This document shows positions 8,703 to 19,071 of a DNA stretch of 64,000 nucleotides, in pieces. The notes under the pieces were generated by a model. It saw only the letters and a list, made by a program, of their open reading frames with translations. It searched no databases and had not been told where the DNA came from. Where the stretch lies: positions 496,001-560,000 of the forward strand of contig JADJNX010000001.1 of the NCBI GenBank assembly GCA_016714125.1, given 5' to 3'. The number at the start of each line of letters is the position of its first letter. Within the stretch, counting starts at the first letter, position 1. The DNA comes from Ignavibacteriales bacterium (GTDB taxonomy: Bacteria > Bacteroidota > Ignavibacteria > Ignavibacteriales > Ignavibacteriaceae). A program made the position numbers and the translations under genes.

Positions 8703-11700
8703 ATGATACTTACACCTCTCAATAATTTTAAGGGATTTGATCTCGATAACCATCTTTTGGATATTCTTGCCCAAAGAACTTCACCCAACTTGCTTGTTAT
8801 TCTACCAACAAACAGAAAGCAAAGAGAATTCAAAAAGTATCTCGCCACCAATTTTGAAGGCAAACTATCACTCCCAACTGAAACCATCAGAAGCCTTGCC
8901 CTAAAAATCGCAAAAAAGATCGATCCACATTTTCAAATAATCCCTGAGGAGATTCTGGATATCTATCTTGGTGAAATTGTCGCCGAAATGAAAGATAATG
9001 ATCTTGTTAGGAATTTCGCCCGTGGTTCGGTGGAATTGATCAAAAACACTATCTCCGAATTTAAAGAAAATGGCACCAACCTCAATTCTCTTATGCTCGA
9101 CTTAAAAGAGCTAAACCCTGTAAATGTTGAAAAAGCGTTACTACTTGCCAGAATTTGGACTGAACTCGACATCAAACTTAAAGAGAGCAAAATGAAGGAG
9201 ATGGGAGATGTTTATCTCCTCCTTCAGGCAAATAAATGGAGAATCCCCGAAGCTTTTAAGAGTCTATTCCCTGCCGTTCAACAGGTTTATATGCAAAACT
9301 TTATCGAACTTGTTTCCCCTGAAATTGACCTTGTTGAGGGTATAACCACCGCGGTTTCCAACAAAATTTATATCGAGGTCGACTATTCAAAATATAACAG
9401 TAATCTGTTTGAAAAAATTGAAAACTGTTTTTCCCGACTCGAAACAGCCGGATTCAGGGAATACACCGACCCACGGGAAGACCTTTCCCCACAATTTTTT
9501 TCTCTCGTTAGAGAAAATCTCTTTAAGTCGGGCAAAAAACAAAAAACCGACCTTAAAAACATTTTTGAATTAGAAGGCGCCACTCTGCATGATGAAGTTA
9601 CATTGGTTGCAAAGACCATAAAAAAACTTCTTCTTGATGATAAACAGACAGTTCCGTCAGATGTTTGTGTGCTTTTCCACCGGATTGGTAATTATACCCC
9701 ATGGGTAAGGTCCATATTTAATTCCTACGGCATCCCCGTGAATATCACCGACCGTTACAAAGCCGGCGATTTTAGTTCTGTAAGTGGAATCATAGACCTG
9801 CTGAGTATTATAAATGCCAATTTTAGTCTGAAATCGGTTTTAGAGCTTTATCTTATCCGGTTTTGCAAAAAGATACGGAAGTGCGGGCAATTTCAAAAAA
9901 GCGTGCGCCCTCACAGGGGTCACTTCCCGATACGACCGAATGTACAAATATATGACAGAGCAGCTCCATTCATATAATCCCGTTGAAGTTTTGGATGATG
10001 ATGAAGATGATATTGATGAAACAAACCCCGCTACAATTTTAGCCTCAGCTCTAAAAACCCTCGAGACACTAAAAAACGATTTAGACGACTTAACAAAAAC
10101 CCAGGAACCCGCTGAATTTTACCGCTCGTTCGAAAAATTAATGAGAAATATTAACTACCTCGCGGAGTTTATTGCACAAGGTGACAATTCAGGTCTCTTT
10201 AATATCAGAGCCCTTACCCAATTTTTGAATTCAGCGGGTTACCTCTTTAATGTTTTACAATTGCACGATAAAAAATCCCGTTCTTTTGAAGAGTACTTTG
10301 AGATAATGACCAATCTTTCACAAGAGACCAGATTTAATCTCATAGAACAACCTGAAACAGGAGTTATGATCACCTCACCAAATGAGGTTCGAGGTCTGAA
10401 ATTTAAACATGTTTTTATCTGCGCATTAAACGACGGCGATTTCCCCACCCGCTATCGTCCCGGTATCTTTAAATATGATGGTGCATCAGAACAGATCAGA
10501 AAACACTCGGCGGAAGAGAGGATTTTATTTTATCAGGCTCTCTCATCATGGAAAGGGAAAAATGATGGAAAACTTTTTTAACGGGAAGTAAAAGAACTTC
10601 AGGAAAAGAAAATGTGGAATCATTCTTTAAAAGAGAGATGAAAGACATTTTCACCGTTTCACAGGTTGATGTTTCTGCAATGCCCGATTATCTCTACTCC
10701 TGGAGTGACCTGAATGCTGCTTTTGAATCGATTCCCCGTTCAGTAAAACTTGAGGTTTTCCCATCAACCGAAAATTCTTATCTGCCCGGTTTTGAAGAGA
10801 TCGAAAAGAGACGTGAAATCTACCGGAGCCAAAACAACATCGATGGTGATGGAGCGAAAAACGCCTGGTCGGGTTATATTTCATTTGATGAAAACGATGA
10901 AACTCCAATCTCGATCCCGATTCTTCACAGGGTAAATGAAGAATTTTCAGCTACCTCTCTTGAAAGTTATGCAGCTTGTCCCTATCAATTTTTTGTACGA
11001 CACATTTTAAAGGCATCTCCGGCAGAAGATATCTCTGAAGGACTTGAAGCGAGGGAATTTGGAACTCTTCTCCATGAGATTTTAAAGACCTTCCACCTGA
11101 ACCTTAAAAACGAAGGTAAATCATTGGCAAATTGTTCTGATGAGGATTTGAAGGAGTTTCTGGATGAAATAATTTCCATTGCGTTGGACAACTCAATAGT
11201 GGATCTCCCGGATTGATGGATACAGAATCATTCCTCGCAGCAGAAAAAATCCTCGGTATCGCAGGTAACAATGTATTTTCCATCCTTTATAAATATCTCG
11301 ACGAGGCACGACGGGAACCCGCAAATCTTCTGCCTTCTCTTTTTGAGAATAAATTCAGCGGTTTAAAAATCAAAGGGCTAAACTCTGAAACCCGTAAAAT
11401 TCCTTATGAAATAAAAATCCGCGGCATCATCGACAGGATCGATATCAGTGAAGAGGATGAGTGTTATAAAGTGATTGATTATAAATCAGGAGGCTCAGAT
11501 TATCCCGAACCTGAAATATTAAATGGACATAAACTTCAAATACCAATATATCTGATGGCAACCGTTAAAAATAAAGTGACTGACCTGCCCAAACATCACC
11601 TTTATCTGCACCCGGCCATCTTCTCCTTAAAATATCAGGAAGATAAATTTGGGAAAAAGAATCTGATCTGCACAAGAGGTGGCGTTGATAACCACGGAAC

Positions 11701-11875
11701 TGCCAAATCCACATGGGATGACCTTTTAACCGTTTCAGAAGAATTTATTCAGCAATATGTATTATCCATGTTGCATGGTGAGTTTCCGCTGTCCAAAGAT
11801 ATTTCAACAACAAAATCACCATGCACCTGGTGTAACCTCGACGCCCTCTGCCGCGTTAAGGATTATAACGGTTGA
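8703..11875 (+). CDS. AddB-like helicase/exonuclease, three frameshifts
   Basis: Read through three one-base defects this is a single protein of about 1,057 aa, the size of AddB. The N-terminal part (LLVILPTNRKQREFKKYL) is a degenerate UvrD-like motor domain; the C-terminal part is a PD-(D/E)xK nuclease with RGIIDRID and YKVIDYKSGG. Four cysteines for the AddB iron-sulfur cluster are in place: YAACPYQFF and the closing CTWCNLDALC. Breaks lie at T4 9861-9864 (one extra), T6 10574-10579 (one missing) and C3 11207-11209 (one missing). AddAB processes double-strand ends for recombination; the AddA partner is not in this window, so a stand-alone PD-(D/E)xK family protein cannot be excluded. Confidence 0.8.
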
Positions 11876-11982
11876 GAATATAGTGTTGGGTTGGGTTACC
11901 TTGGAGTTCTTTTCCTCCGAATGGATTTCCCGAGAGGATAGGGACTATTGATAGATTTTCACCAGTAATTTGAAACCAATAG

Positions 11983-12002
11983 CATGGGGTTTCAACCCCA
12001 TG
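11983..12002. repeat. Short palindrome between convergent genes
   Basis: CATGGGGTT/AACCCCATG inverted repeat with a two-base centre lies between the convergent addB-like gene and the beta-helix gene. It has no T-run on either side, so it is not a clear intrinsic terminator, though it could form a hairpin in either transcript. Confidence 0.5.
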
Positions 12003-12029
12003 AGAATGGGCAAATTTATTTCACCAGAA

Positions 12030-13772
12030 TCATTTTTTAATATCCGTATAAACCGGCAGGCCTTGAGGAGAGATTACATTCAATTTATACAGATAGATTC
12101 CGCTCGATAATCCCTCTCCTGTGAAAAGGGATTCATAATATCCTGCTGAAAGGGACTCGTCTCTTAATTCTTTTATCTTTTCTCCTGTAAGGGTATATAC
12201 GGTCAATTGTACACGACCCTCTTCTTTCAGTCTGAAGCCAATTACTGTTCCGGGATTAAATGGATTGGGATAATTCTGAAATAGTCTGTAGTCCATTGCA
12301 ACTTCATGACCCTCTCCTTTTACACCCACAGGAACTACCCTGATCTCTTCACTTGCATCTGATATGTTTCCCTGGTTGTCTTCTGACTTGAATGATATAT
12401 AATAACTTCCGCTGAATCCGGGTATTATCTTTGTGAATATTGTATCAGTTGTTGTTCCAATCAAATGTGTCAAGTCGGCATTAAATCCCTGAGTTGTATC
12501 ACCATAAACCAAATAATGTTTAAAGTCACTTTCATGGTTCCTTTTCCAGTTCAGTTGTGTGGTGTCTCCTGTTACAGTTGCAGTTATGCCCCTTGGTTCC
12601 AAAGGTGCAAGATCAAGATATGGATAAATTGTCCCAAAAGGACCTCCATATAATCCAATATCGCTCCTTGTGCCATCTTTATCTTTTACAAGAGTGTCTC
12701 CGGCATCTATCAGAGGTGAATATGCCTGAAGATGGTAGTCCTTCTCTTCATTCACAAACATCGGAAAACGGATTTTATTGGATATTGTATCTACGACACT
12801 GCCATTATCAGTCTTATAGTGTCTGCCGTTATTCCAAAAGTTGTTAAACCTTAAAGGGGCGTTTCCGTAAAAACCATAATAGCCCCCACCTGAGATATGA
12901 TTATTAAATACATCACGGTAGGTTGATGTTCCGTTGGTTCTGATGGCAACTCCAAAGTTTCCCGTTAACAGATTATTTTTAATTGTATCAGGACCCAGTT
13001 CAATTCCATAAGTACTTATGTTTATATTGGTCTTATACAGACTCATTACGATATTATTGTAAATCCTTGCCGGATAATTATCATGTCCGTCAATAGTGCG
13101 AAAATAGGTACTTATATAAGGAGCAGATACCAATACATTATCGTGTACAATACATGCACTCGCAATTCTCATATGGAGCGCTGATTCTGAAGCAGAAATG
13201 AAATTGTTGTAGATTATAACATTATTAACAATTGTTGATATTCCCTCATTACACGAATCAATTACATTATCATGCACATACAAAGTATCTCCTATTGGTA
13301 GGTAGAAACCTGCTAACGACATTCCGCCAAAAAAATTTGTGATTTTCAAATACTTAATCGTAAAATTTAAATTCTGACCATCAGACCTGAAACCTCGAAT
13401 ACCTCTATTATAACCTTCTGTTCCAACTCCTTCAATTTTAAGATTTGATATTTCTGTCCAGTCGCTCAGAAAAACTGCTCCACTATTACTAATACCTTCC
13501 GGTAATTTAATTACGGTACTTTCCCATCCCATTCCAACTAAAGTAACCCCTCGGTTAAAAATAACTACTTCTGTAAATACTCCTTTTCCAACAATGATTG
13601 TGTCTCCTTGTATCGACAGACTCATAGCCTTCATTATACTGTCTGCTGCCGTCTCCCAACTTGTGTAGGGTGGAGTACTTGTGCCGGTTTTGCTCACATA
13701 ACGCTTCTCTGCAAAGGTTTGTGCACCAAAAACAAGCAGAAAAATTAATATTATCGTTATCCTCTTCCTCAT
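12030..13772 (-). CDS. Secreted right-handed beta-helix protein with FN3 and T9SS domain
   Basis: A signal peptide (IILIFLLVFGAQTFA) is followed by a parallel beta-helix region (about 40-370) with repeated short turns such as INISTYGIELG, NNLLTGNFG and VFNNHISGGGYYGFYGN. A fibronectin-III-like domain follows (about 395-480, ITATVTGDTTQLNWKR). The C-terminus is a T9SS type A sorting domain, LFQNYPNPFNPGTVIGFRL ... GLSSGIYLYKL. Such proteins are exported and surface-attached; the helix often binds or cleaves polysaccharide, but no catalytic residues are recognisable. Its sorting domain is clearly diverged from the near-identical set at 16-20 kb. Confidence 0.85.
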   Translation of the reverse strand: MRKRITIILIFLLVFGAQTFAEKRYVSKTGTSTPPYTSWETAADSIMKAMSLSIQGDTIIVGKGVFTEVVIFNRGVTLVGMGWESTVIKLPEGISNSGAVFLSDWTEISNLKIEGVGTEGYNRGIRGFRSDGQNLNFTIKYLKITNFFGGMSLAGFYLPIGDTLYVHDNVIDSCNEGISTIVNNVIIYNNFISASESALHMRIASACIVHDNVLVSAPYISTYFRTIDGHDNYPARIYNNIVMSLYKTNINISTYGIELGPDTIKNNLLTGNFGVAIRTNGTSTYRDVFNNHISGGGYYGFYGNAPLRFNNFWNNGRHYKTDNGSVVDTISNKIRFPMFVNEEKDYHLQAYSPLIDAGDTLVKDKDGTRSDIGLYGGPFGTIYPYLDLAPLEPRGITATVTGDTTQLNWKRNHESDFKHYLVYGDTTQGFNADLTHLIGTTTDTIFTKIIPGFSGSYYISFKSEDNQGNISDASEEIRVVPVGVKGEGHEVAMDYRLFQNYPNPFNPGTVIGFRLKEEGRVQLTVYTLTGEKIKELRDESLSAGYYESLFTGEGLSSGIYLYKLNVISPQGLPVYTDIKK

Positions 13773-13797
13773 TATCTACTCCCTCATTTCAATTATA

Positions 13798-14663
13798 TCA
13801 TTTTCTTGAAAGAAATTTTACGGGTGAATTGAGAGAATCAAGAAGATTTTGAACGGTTCTGATGGGTTGATAACTGTCAACCGTATGAGGTTGAAACATT
13901 GTTAGAAAAAAAGTTTGGTCAGGCCGTGAGGAATTTAACTCTGCCACATAGTCTTTTAACAACCGATCGCGATGGGTAATATTTTCAATAAAATATGTTT
14001 CATAAATCTCATCATCATAAACCTCGATGTAATCCAGAATAAGTTCTGTATTTCCAAGCCAGACGATCCTGAATTCTATCTTTGTATTAATGTCATAAAT
14101 ATTATCCCCGGGGGAAATAGCCGCCTGCTGTGAATCAAGTCACCTCCACCGAGTGTAGCAAGTGGAGGGAAATCGTAATCATATACTAATATATAATCTT
14201 TGAAAGCTTCCGTAAGCATCTGTTGTGTCAAGAGTTTACTGTTAAGTAACACGGAATCGAAGGGTGTTTTTTTAACTATTTGTAAATAGCATATATCGTC
14301 TCCTGCGCCAATAACTTGCCCTTTTTTTAACCTGAAATTTACTTTATATGTTATCCTTTCGTTCTGACTATATTTAGTTGAGTAAACATATTTTTGATAT
14401 TGTGAATAGTTTGGACCATTGATAAAAACTGAGCCGGTGTGGGTAGTATCGATACCGGTTGAGGTTGTTGTACCAACAAATTCACCAAACTGTTTTTTTA
14501 ATCCAACTGAGGAGGGAGTGCCGGGGACAGAAGTACCAACAGGTGACCACTTTGTATACAAAGCATTCGAAAAATAATAACCCCAATCGATTCTTTCAAC
14601 TCCCTGCGAAAACAGGCTGCCGGTAAATATTAATCCTGCCAAAAGTAAATGTTTTATTTTCAT
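13798..14663 (-). CDS. Secreted protein of unknown function, one frameshift
   Basis: It starts at ATG 14663 with a signal peptide (MKIKHLLLAGLIFTGSLFSQ); a longer in-frame start at 14708 would bury it. The open frame ends at 14076, but one added base in the C/G run 14106-14114 lets the protein continue as GDNIYDINTKIEFRIVWLGN ... FLTMFQPHTVDSYQP to a stop at 13798, giving about 288 aa. I do not recognise a family. The extension has clear coding character (aromatic and hydrophobic periodicity), which supports the repair. It lies 25 bases upstream of the beta-helix gene and may share its transcript. Confidence 0.6.
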
Positions 14664-14998
14664 TTGAGTCACTTGTTTATTTAAACTAATTGTTTCCAAA
14701 ATAATCAAAGAAGTAGTGTCAAAATACTTACTTATGCGGTACCAAAAAATAAAAAAACACGGTAATTTAATTTACAGACGGCAATCGGGACGATTACCAC
14801 TCCTCACCCTGACGGTTAAAAATCATCCATGGTAACCTGTGTTAAATCTCCCAATAGGATGCCTTTGGCATGGGGCATCTGTCGAACTATTATAATCATA
14901 ATAAGGAACTATTTAAAGGGTATGGTTTATTGCCTTTTTCAAAAAAAAAAAAAACGATTTCATTATAGTCATTCTCTTTTATTTATTTGAGGTAAGAT
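14664..14998. other. Divergent intergenic region with A14 tract
   Basis: A 335-base region between the divergent secreted-protein genes. It contains a 28-base sequence that recurs at 20690 (entered separately) and a run of 14 A at 14941-14954 some 45 bases before the next start. No gene is visible. A homopolymer of this length next to a start could alter promoter spacing, but it is also the kind of run that is easily miscounted. Confidence 0.6.
14780..14807 (+). repeat. 28-base dispersed repeat, copy 1
   Basis: The 28 bases beginning GGCAATCGGGACGATT are identical to 20690-20717. The first 19 bases form an imperfect hairpin (GGCAATCG-GGA-CGATTACC, one mismatch). The two copies bracket the block of four sorting-domain genes. 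Confidence 0.8.
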
Positions 14999-16704
14999 AT
15001 GAAAAGATGTTTCTATTTTTAATGATTTCATCCATGATAATGAGTACTCTTCTCATTGCTCAAACTGTCTGGGAAATTAATACGGGCAGGATAAAAGTTC
15101 CATTTGACAACAGGGGTGTAATTTCAGATGTCACGGTGAATAACAGTTCAGGTCTAAAGTTCGATGGCATTCCCACAATTTATTCAAATGGCTTTGCACT
15201 TTCAGGTTTTAATGGTTCAAATCCTTGGGCGAACGGGGTGATGTCAGCAGCAAGAATGTTGGATTTCCAACCAGGAAAGGCCGGCTCTGCTCCTGATGAT
15301 CCAAAAAACAGACTTTTTGTCGTTTCTCTTAACGATCCCCCATTTGGTGACAGTTGGCAGAACTGGCGGGACGCAGTCTCATCAGGTGCCCGGTTTTGGG
15401 ACGGTGATAACGACGGTTTTTATAATCCTGTCGATTTGAACAGCAACGGTTCCTGGGATTTAACAGAAGATATGCCGGAGATAATGGGTGAAGTTTCAGT
15501 CTGGTGCATCTACAACGACGCAGTAGATACTTCGGTTAGAAAATTCAAGAATGTATTACCGCTCGGTATTGAAGTTATGCAGACTGTTTATGCTTTTCCT
15601 CACTCTGATATCCCTGAGATTAAAGACGCTGTTTTCTTCAGATATGAGGTGAAAAACACTGGTGGTATCTCACAAAACCTTCAAGACATAATTTTTGGAA
15701 TGTATTCGGATACCGATCTCGGTGATCCTGAAGATGATTTGGTTGGAACCGATGTAGTGAGGAATTCAGCGTACTACTATAACCGGACAGCGGATTTCAG
15801 GTTCGGAAATAATCCTCCTGCTGTTTTCCATTCATTCCTTCTTGGAACTCCTGTCTTCATACCGGGTGAAACCTTCACTGATAACAATAATAATGGAATC
15901 TACGACCCGGGTACAGATATTCCGCTCGATAGTGCTGTGCTTCATTTTGGTAAACCATTCATAAAACAATATGTTCCGGGTGCTAAAAACACAGGAGTTA
16001 CTGGCAGCATCATGTTTATTAGTTCACACCCAACCCAGGGAGATTTTCTTACTTCCGGCCAGCTCCGCAACTACATGGAAGGTAAAAAAACCTCGGGTGT
16101 TCCAATGGATCCTTGTAACTGGCAATGGGGTGAAGTAAGAGGAGGCATCCCTTGTGCAACAATTGATAACAGTTTGATTTATTCAGGTGATCCGGTAACA
16201 AATACCGGCTGGATAGATAACCATCTTGCTGACAAGAGAACCATCGTTTCTTCGGGTAAATTTGATCTTCCCGCAGGAAACACAGCTACTTTTCATACAG
16301 GTATAATCATCGGAAGAGGAACTGACCAGTTTAATTCGATTACGGTGACACAGGCTGCTTATGACACGATTTTAAATCGCGTTCAACTTGGTACGACAGA
16401 TGTTCCACTTGGAATTGAAGAATTCTCAGGCCCGGTTCCATCACATTTTTCCCTTTCCCAGAACTACCCCAATCCTTTTAACCCTGAAACTGTTATCCGT
16501 TTCACTTTACCCGTTGCAGGATACACAAAGGGAGTTGTCTATGATGTTTTGGGCAAGGAAGTGACAACTCTTTTAAATGGTGATATGTCAGCCGGGAATC
16601 ATGAAGTCAGGTTCAATGCAATTGATCTCTCATCCGGCGTGTATTTTTTCAGACTCGAGTCAGGCAATTACTCCTCGGCTATTAAGATGGTGGTGGGAAA
16701 GTAA
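14999..16704 (+). CDS. Secreted protein with T9SS sorting domain, early frameshift
   Basis: The main frame starts at ATG 15007, but GAGG lies six bases before an ATG at 14999 whose frame stops after seven codons. Adding one T to the T5 run at 15016-15020 joins the two as MKRCFYFLMISSMIMSTLLI, a proper signal peptide. The body of about 470 residues is unrecognised; it contains Asp/Asn-rich loops (DGDNDGFYNPVDLNSNGSWD, DNNNNGIYDPGTD) like calcium-binding dockerin or thrombospondin-type loops. The C-terminus is sorting-domain cassette A (from 16462). Likely a surface protein exported by T9SS. Confidence 0.8.
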
Positions 16705-16798
16705 GTACATAGTTATTTTGTTCCATCTTACCGAAGGAAACAGAATTCCATGTTTTCTGAAAATTAGCTTGTCCTGAATTAATTCTATATTATTTCAT

Positions 16799-16825
16799 AA
16801 AGCTGCCCTGTTTGGGGCAGCTTTT
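16799..16825 (+). terminator. Rho-independent terminator
   Basis: AAAGCTGCCC (16799-16808) pairs with GGGCAGCTTT (16815-16824), followed by a short T-run. The remainder of the 305-base gap (16705-17009) before the next gene shows no gene. The same stem sequence recurs in the terminator at 20495, with a different loop. Confidence 0.75.
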
Positions 16826-17009
16826 ATAGTCTCGCTGATGGGACGATAATGCAGATTTTCGCAGATGAACTTTTAGAAATTTGGAATTTAATTTAGAATT
16901 ATTTAAGTTTTAAAGACGATTTTTAGGTATAAATTACAGATCATGATCATTGATTACATGATTAAAATTTCAATTGGGAATTATTTAACTTTTTAAAAGA
17001 GATAAATCA

Positions 17010-17882
17010 ATGAAGTTATTTATTTTACTAACAGTTATTTGTAGTCTTTCATTTGGACAATCGCAGGTGAATACTGATAGCTCACCTGATCCAATGGATT
17101 TTTATCCATATCATGTAGGTGATGTTTGGCAATATGTAGATACTCCGAGTTGGGTATATTCAACCATGAGGATTACCAGAATTGATACTGTTTCAGCCGG
17201 TATCCATCTTATTTATATAAACAATAGTGAGGTGCCGTTTACAAAAGTGGATTTGGATAGCAGTATTATTTACCGGAATATCGGAGAAGATTTATGGATT
17301 ACAAGTTACAAGTTGGCTTCTCCTCTGAAATCATATTGGATGCAAGATTCTCTTAGGAATTATTGGACTTACTTTTATAATGAAGACACTTTTCCTGTCT
17401 GGGGGCAGGAAAGGGAAGTCAGGCATTATTTAACTTTCCATAATGCTCCTGTGGGAGACACCTCCTCATTGTATGGAACAATGACAGTTATGGCCAATGG
17501 CATTGGGGAGTATATGACGGAATATGAAATTGGGGAAGTAAGATTATCCGGTTGCATTATAGATGGTGTGCAATATGGAATCATTTTAGGTGTTGAGGAT
17601 GGGCAAAACACACTACTGCCTCAGGATATAAAACTTCAGGTATATCCAAATCCGTTCAATCCTGAAACTGTTATCCGTTTTGCTTTGCCCGTTGCAGGAT
17701 ACACAAAGGGTGTTGTCTATGATATTTTGGGCAAGGAAGTGACAACTCTGTTAAATGGTGATATGTCAGCCGGGAATCATGAAGTCAGGTTTAATGCAAA
17801 TGATCTCTCGTCCGGAGTATATTTTTTCAGACTCGAGTCAGGCAATTACTCCTCGGCTATCAAGATGGTGGTGGGAAAGTAA
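17010..17882 (+). CDS. Secreted protein with T9SS sorting domain (paralogue 1)
   Basis: A 290-aa protein with a signal peptide (MKLFILLTVICSLSFGQ), a beta-rich body of about 190 residues beginning DPMDFYPYHVGDVWQYVDTP, and cassette B sorting domain. The body resembles that of the next gene (DYFPMHVGDKWQY; GCIIDGVQYG versus GAIINGVTYG), so the two are diverged tandem paralogues. The family name is not known to me; function unknown. It probably ends at the cell surface through T9SS. Confidence 0.8.
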   Translation: MKLFILLTVICSLSFGQSQVNTDSSPDPMDFYPYHVGDVWQYVDTPSWVYSTMRITRIDTVSAGIHLIYINNSEVPFTKVDLDSSIIYRNIGEDLWITSYKLASPLKSYWMQDSLRNYWTYFYNEDTFPVWGQEREVRHYLTFHNAPVGDTSSLYGTMTVMANGIGEYMTEYEIGEVRLSGCIIDGVQYGIILGVEDGQNTLLPQDIKLQVYPNPFNPETVIRFALPVAGYTKGVVYDILGKEVTTLLNGDMSAGNHEVRFNANDLSSGVYFFRLESGNYSSAIKMVVGK

Positions 17883-17940
17883 ATTAGAAAATTTAATCCA
17901 ATATTATGGACTTAACCAATCTTAATTAAGGAAAATAACA

Positions 17941-18653
17941 ATGAAAATCTTAAGTGGAATAGTTTATTTGTTTCTATTTTCGAGTTGCACATTTGCGCAA
18001 CTTGATACCAATGATTACTTCCCGATGCATGTAGGTGACAAGTGGCAATATTCCTTTGTTGGAACAGACGGTTATATTATTTTAATATCAGGTGATACAA
18101 TAATGCCGAATGGCAATCGATATTTTATTCGTGAATATCGGACTGATCCTAATATCCCGGCTGATTATCCCTGGTATCTTCGAAAACGACAAGATGGCTT
18201 TGTTGTCAGGTACATTTCGGGGTTGGATAAGGAATATGAGTGGTTGAACCTTAATGCGCAAAAAGGTGAAATTTGGTTAAATCTTCCACCTGATAGTACT
18301 GAAGGTTTTTTTCAAGTTGTTATGGTGCGATAATAAACGGTGTAACCTACGGTACAGTGTCGGTCGAAGATGAAACCGAAATTCTCCCTGAACATTTCTC
18401 CCTGTCCCAAAACTACCCCAACCCCTTCAACCCTGAAACTGTTATCCGTTTTGCTTTACCCGTTGCAGGATATACAAAGGGAATTGTTTATGATGTTTTG
18501 GGTAAGGAAGTGACTACTCTGTTAAATGGTGACATGTCAGTCGGGAATCATGAAATCAAATTTAATGCAATTGATCTCTCATCCGGTGTGTATTTTTTCA
18601 GACTCGAATCAGGCAACTTCTCCTCGGCTATCAAGATGGTGGTGGGAAAGTAA
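17941..18653 (+). CDS. Secreted protein with T9SS sorting domain (paralogue 2), frameshift
   Basis: Signal peptide (VYLFLFSSCTFAQ) and DTNDYFPMHVGDKWQY body like its upstream neighbour, interrupted by a stop at 18333. Adding one T to the T7 run at 18306-18312 gives GFFSSCYGAIINGVTYGTVS and continues into cassette C, producing about 237 aa. It is shorter than paralogue 1: roughly 35 residues around the latter's NGIGEYMTEYEIGEVRLSG have no counterpart, so an internal deletion is likely besides the frameshift. Confidence 0.75.
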
Positions 18654-18984
18654 GTGCCCCTTGATTCGATCTGAAAACCGACAGGGATTTCAGTGAAAAT
18701 TTTCTCTTCTGAAATTTCTTAATTGAAAAAAAGGCTGCCAGAAATTGGCAGCCTTTTAAAGTTATCGAAAACAAGTGCCTTTCGATAAAAATTACTACTC
18801 AAACAGTATTATTTTTTTTGAGAATAATATGTATTCTCTTTATGCCATTAATTTTTCTTATGTGCGGAAAAACAGCCATCACTTAAATACGCTTTTAAGG
18901 TGGATTTTTTTGGGATTAAAAAAATATTCAGAGCTTTTATATTGTTAGCAACAAACATTATTTTAATTTATCACAGAGGTCGAA
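18654..18984. other. Intergenic region with terminator
   Basis: This 331-base region holds a perfect 11-bp hairpin, AAAGGCTGCCA (18730-18740) with TGGCAGCCTTT (18746-18756), preceded by A and followed by T bases, thus a possible bidirectional terminator for the upstream gene. The rest is AT-rich and presumably contains the promoter of the next transcript. No protein gene seen before 18985. Confidence 0.65.
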
Positions 18985-19071
18985 ATGAGTTTAAATAATC
19001 CCACAGCCTATTGGGCTTTTAACTACGGAAAAGAAGATTTTTACCTGTTGTTGATTAGAGGTATCAGGTAA
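18985..19071 (+). CDS. Putative 28-aa upstream ORF overlapping the next gene
   Basis: ATG 18985 is preceded by AGAGG at optimal spacing and opens a 28-codon frame (MSLNNPTAYWAFNYGKEDFY...) whose stop overlaps the start of the next gene as TAATG. That arrangement is typical of translational coupling. The peptide has no recognisable family. It may be a genuine leader peptide or a chance frame; the strong ribosome-binding site is the main argument for it. Confidence 0.35.
   Translation: MSLNNPTAYWAFNYGKEDFYLLLIRGIR

Noticed and set aside
8576..8887. Minus-strand 103-codon frame at the start of the AddB-like gene
   Set aside because: It overlaps the N-terminal coding part of the plus-strand gene, has no RBS and no recognisable features.
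11983..12002. Palindrome as a Rho-independent terminator
   Set aside because: No T-run follows on either strand and the loop is only two bases; kept only as a repeat.
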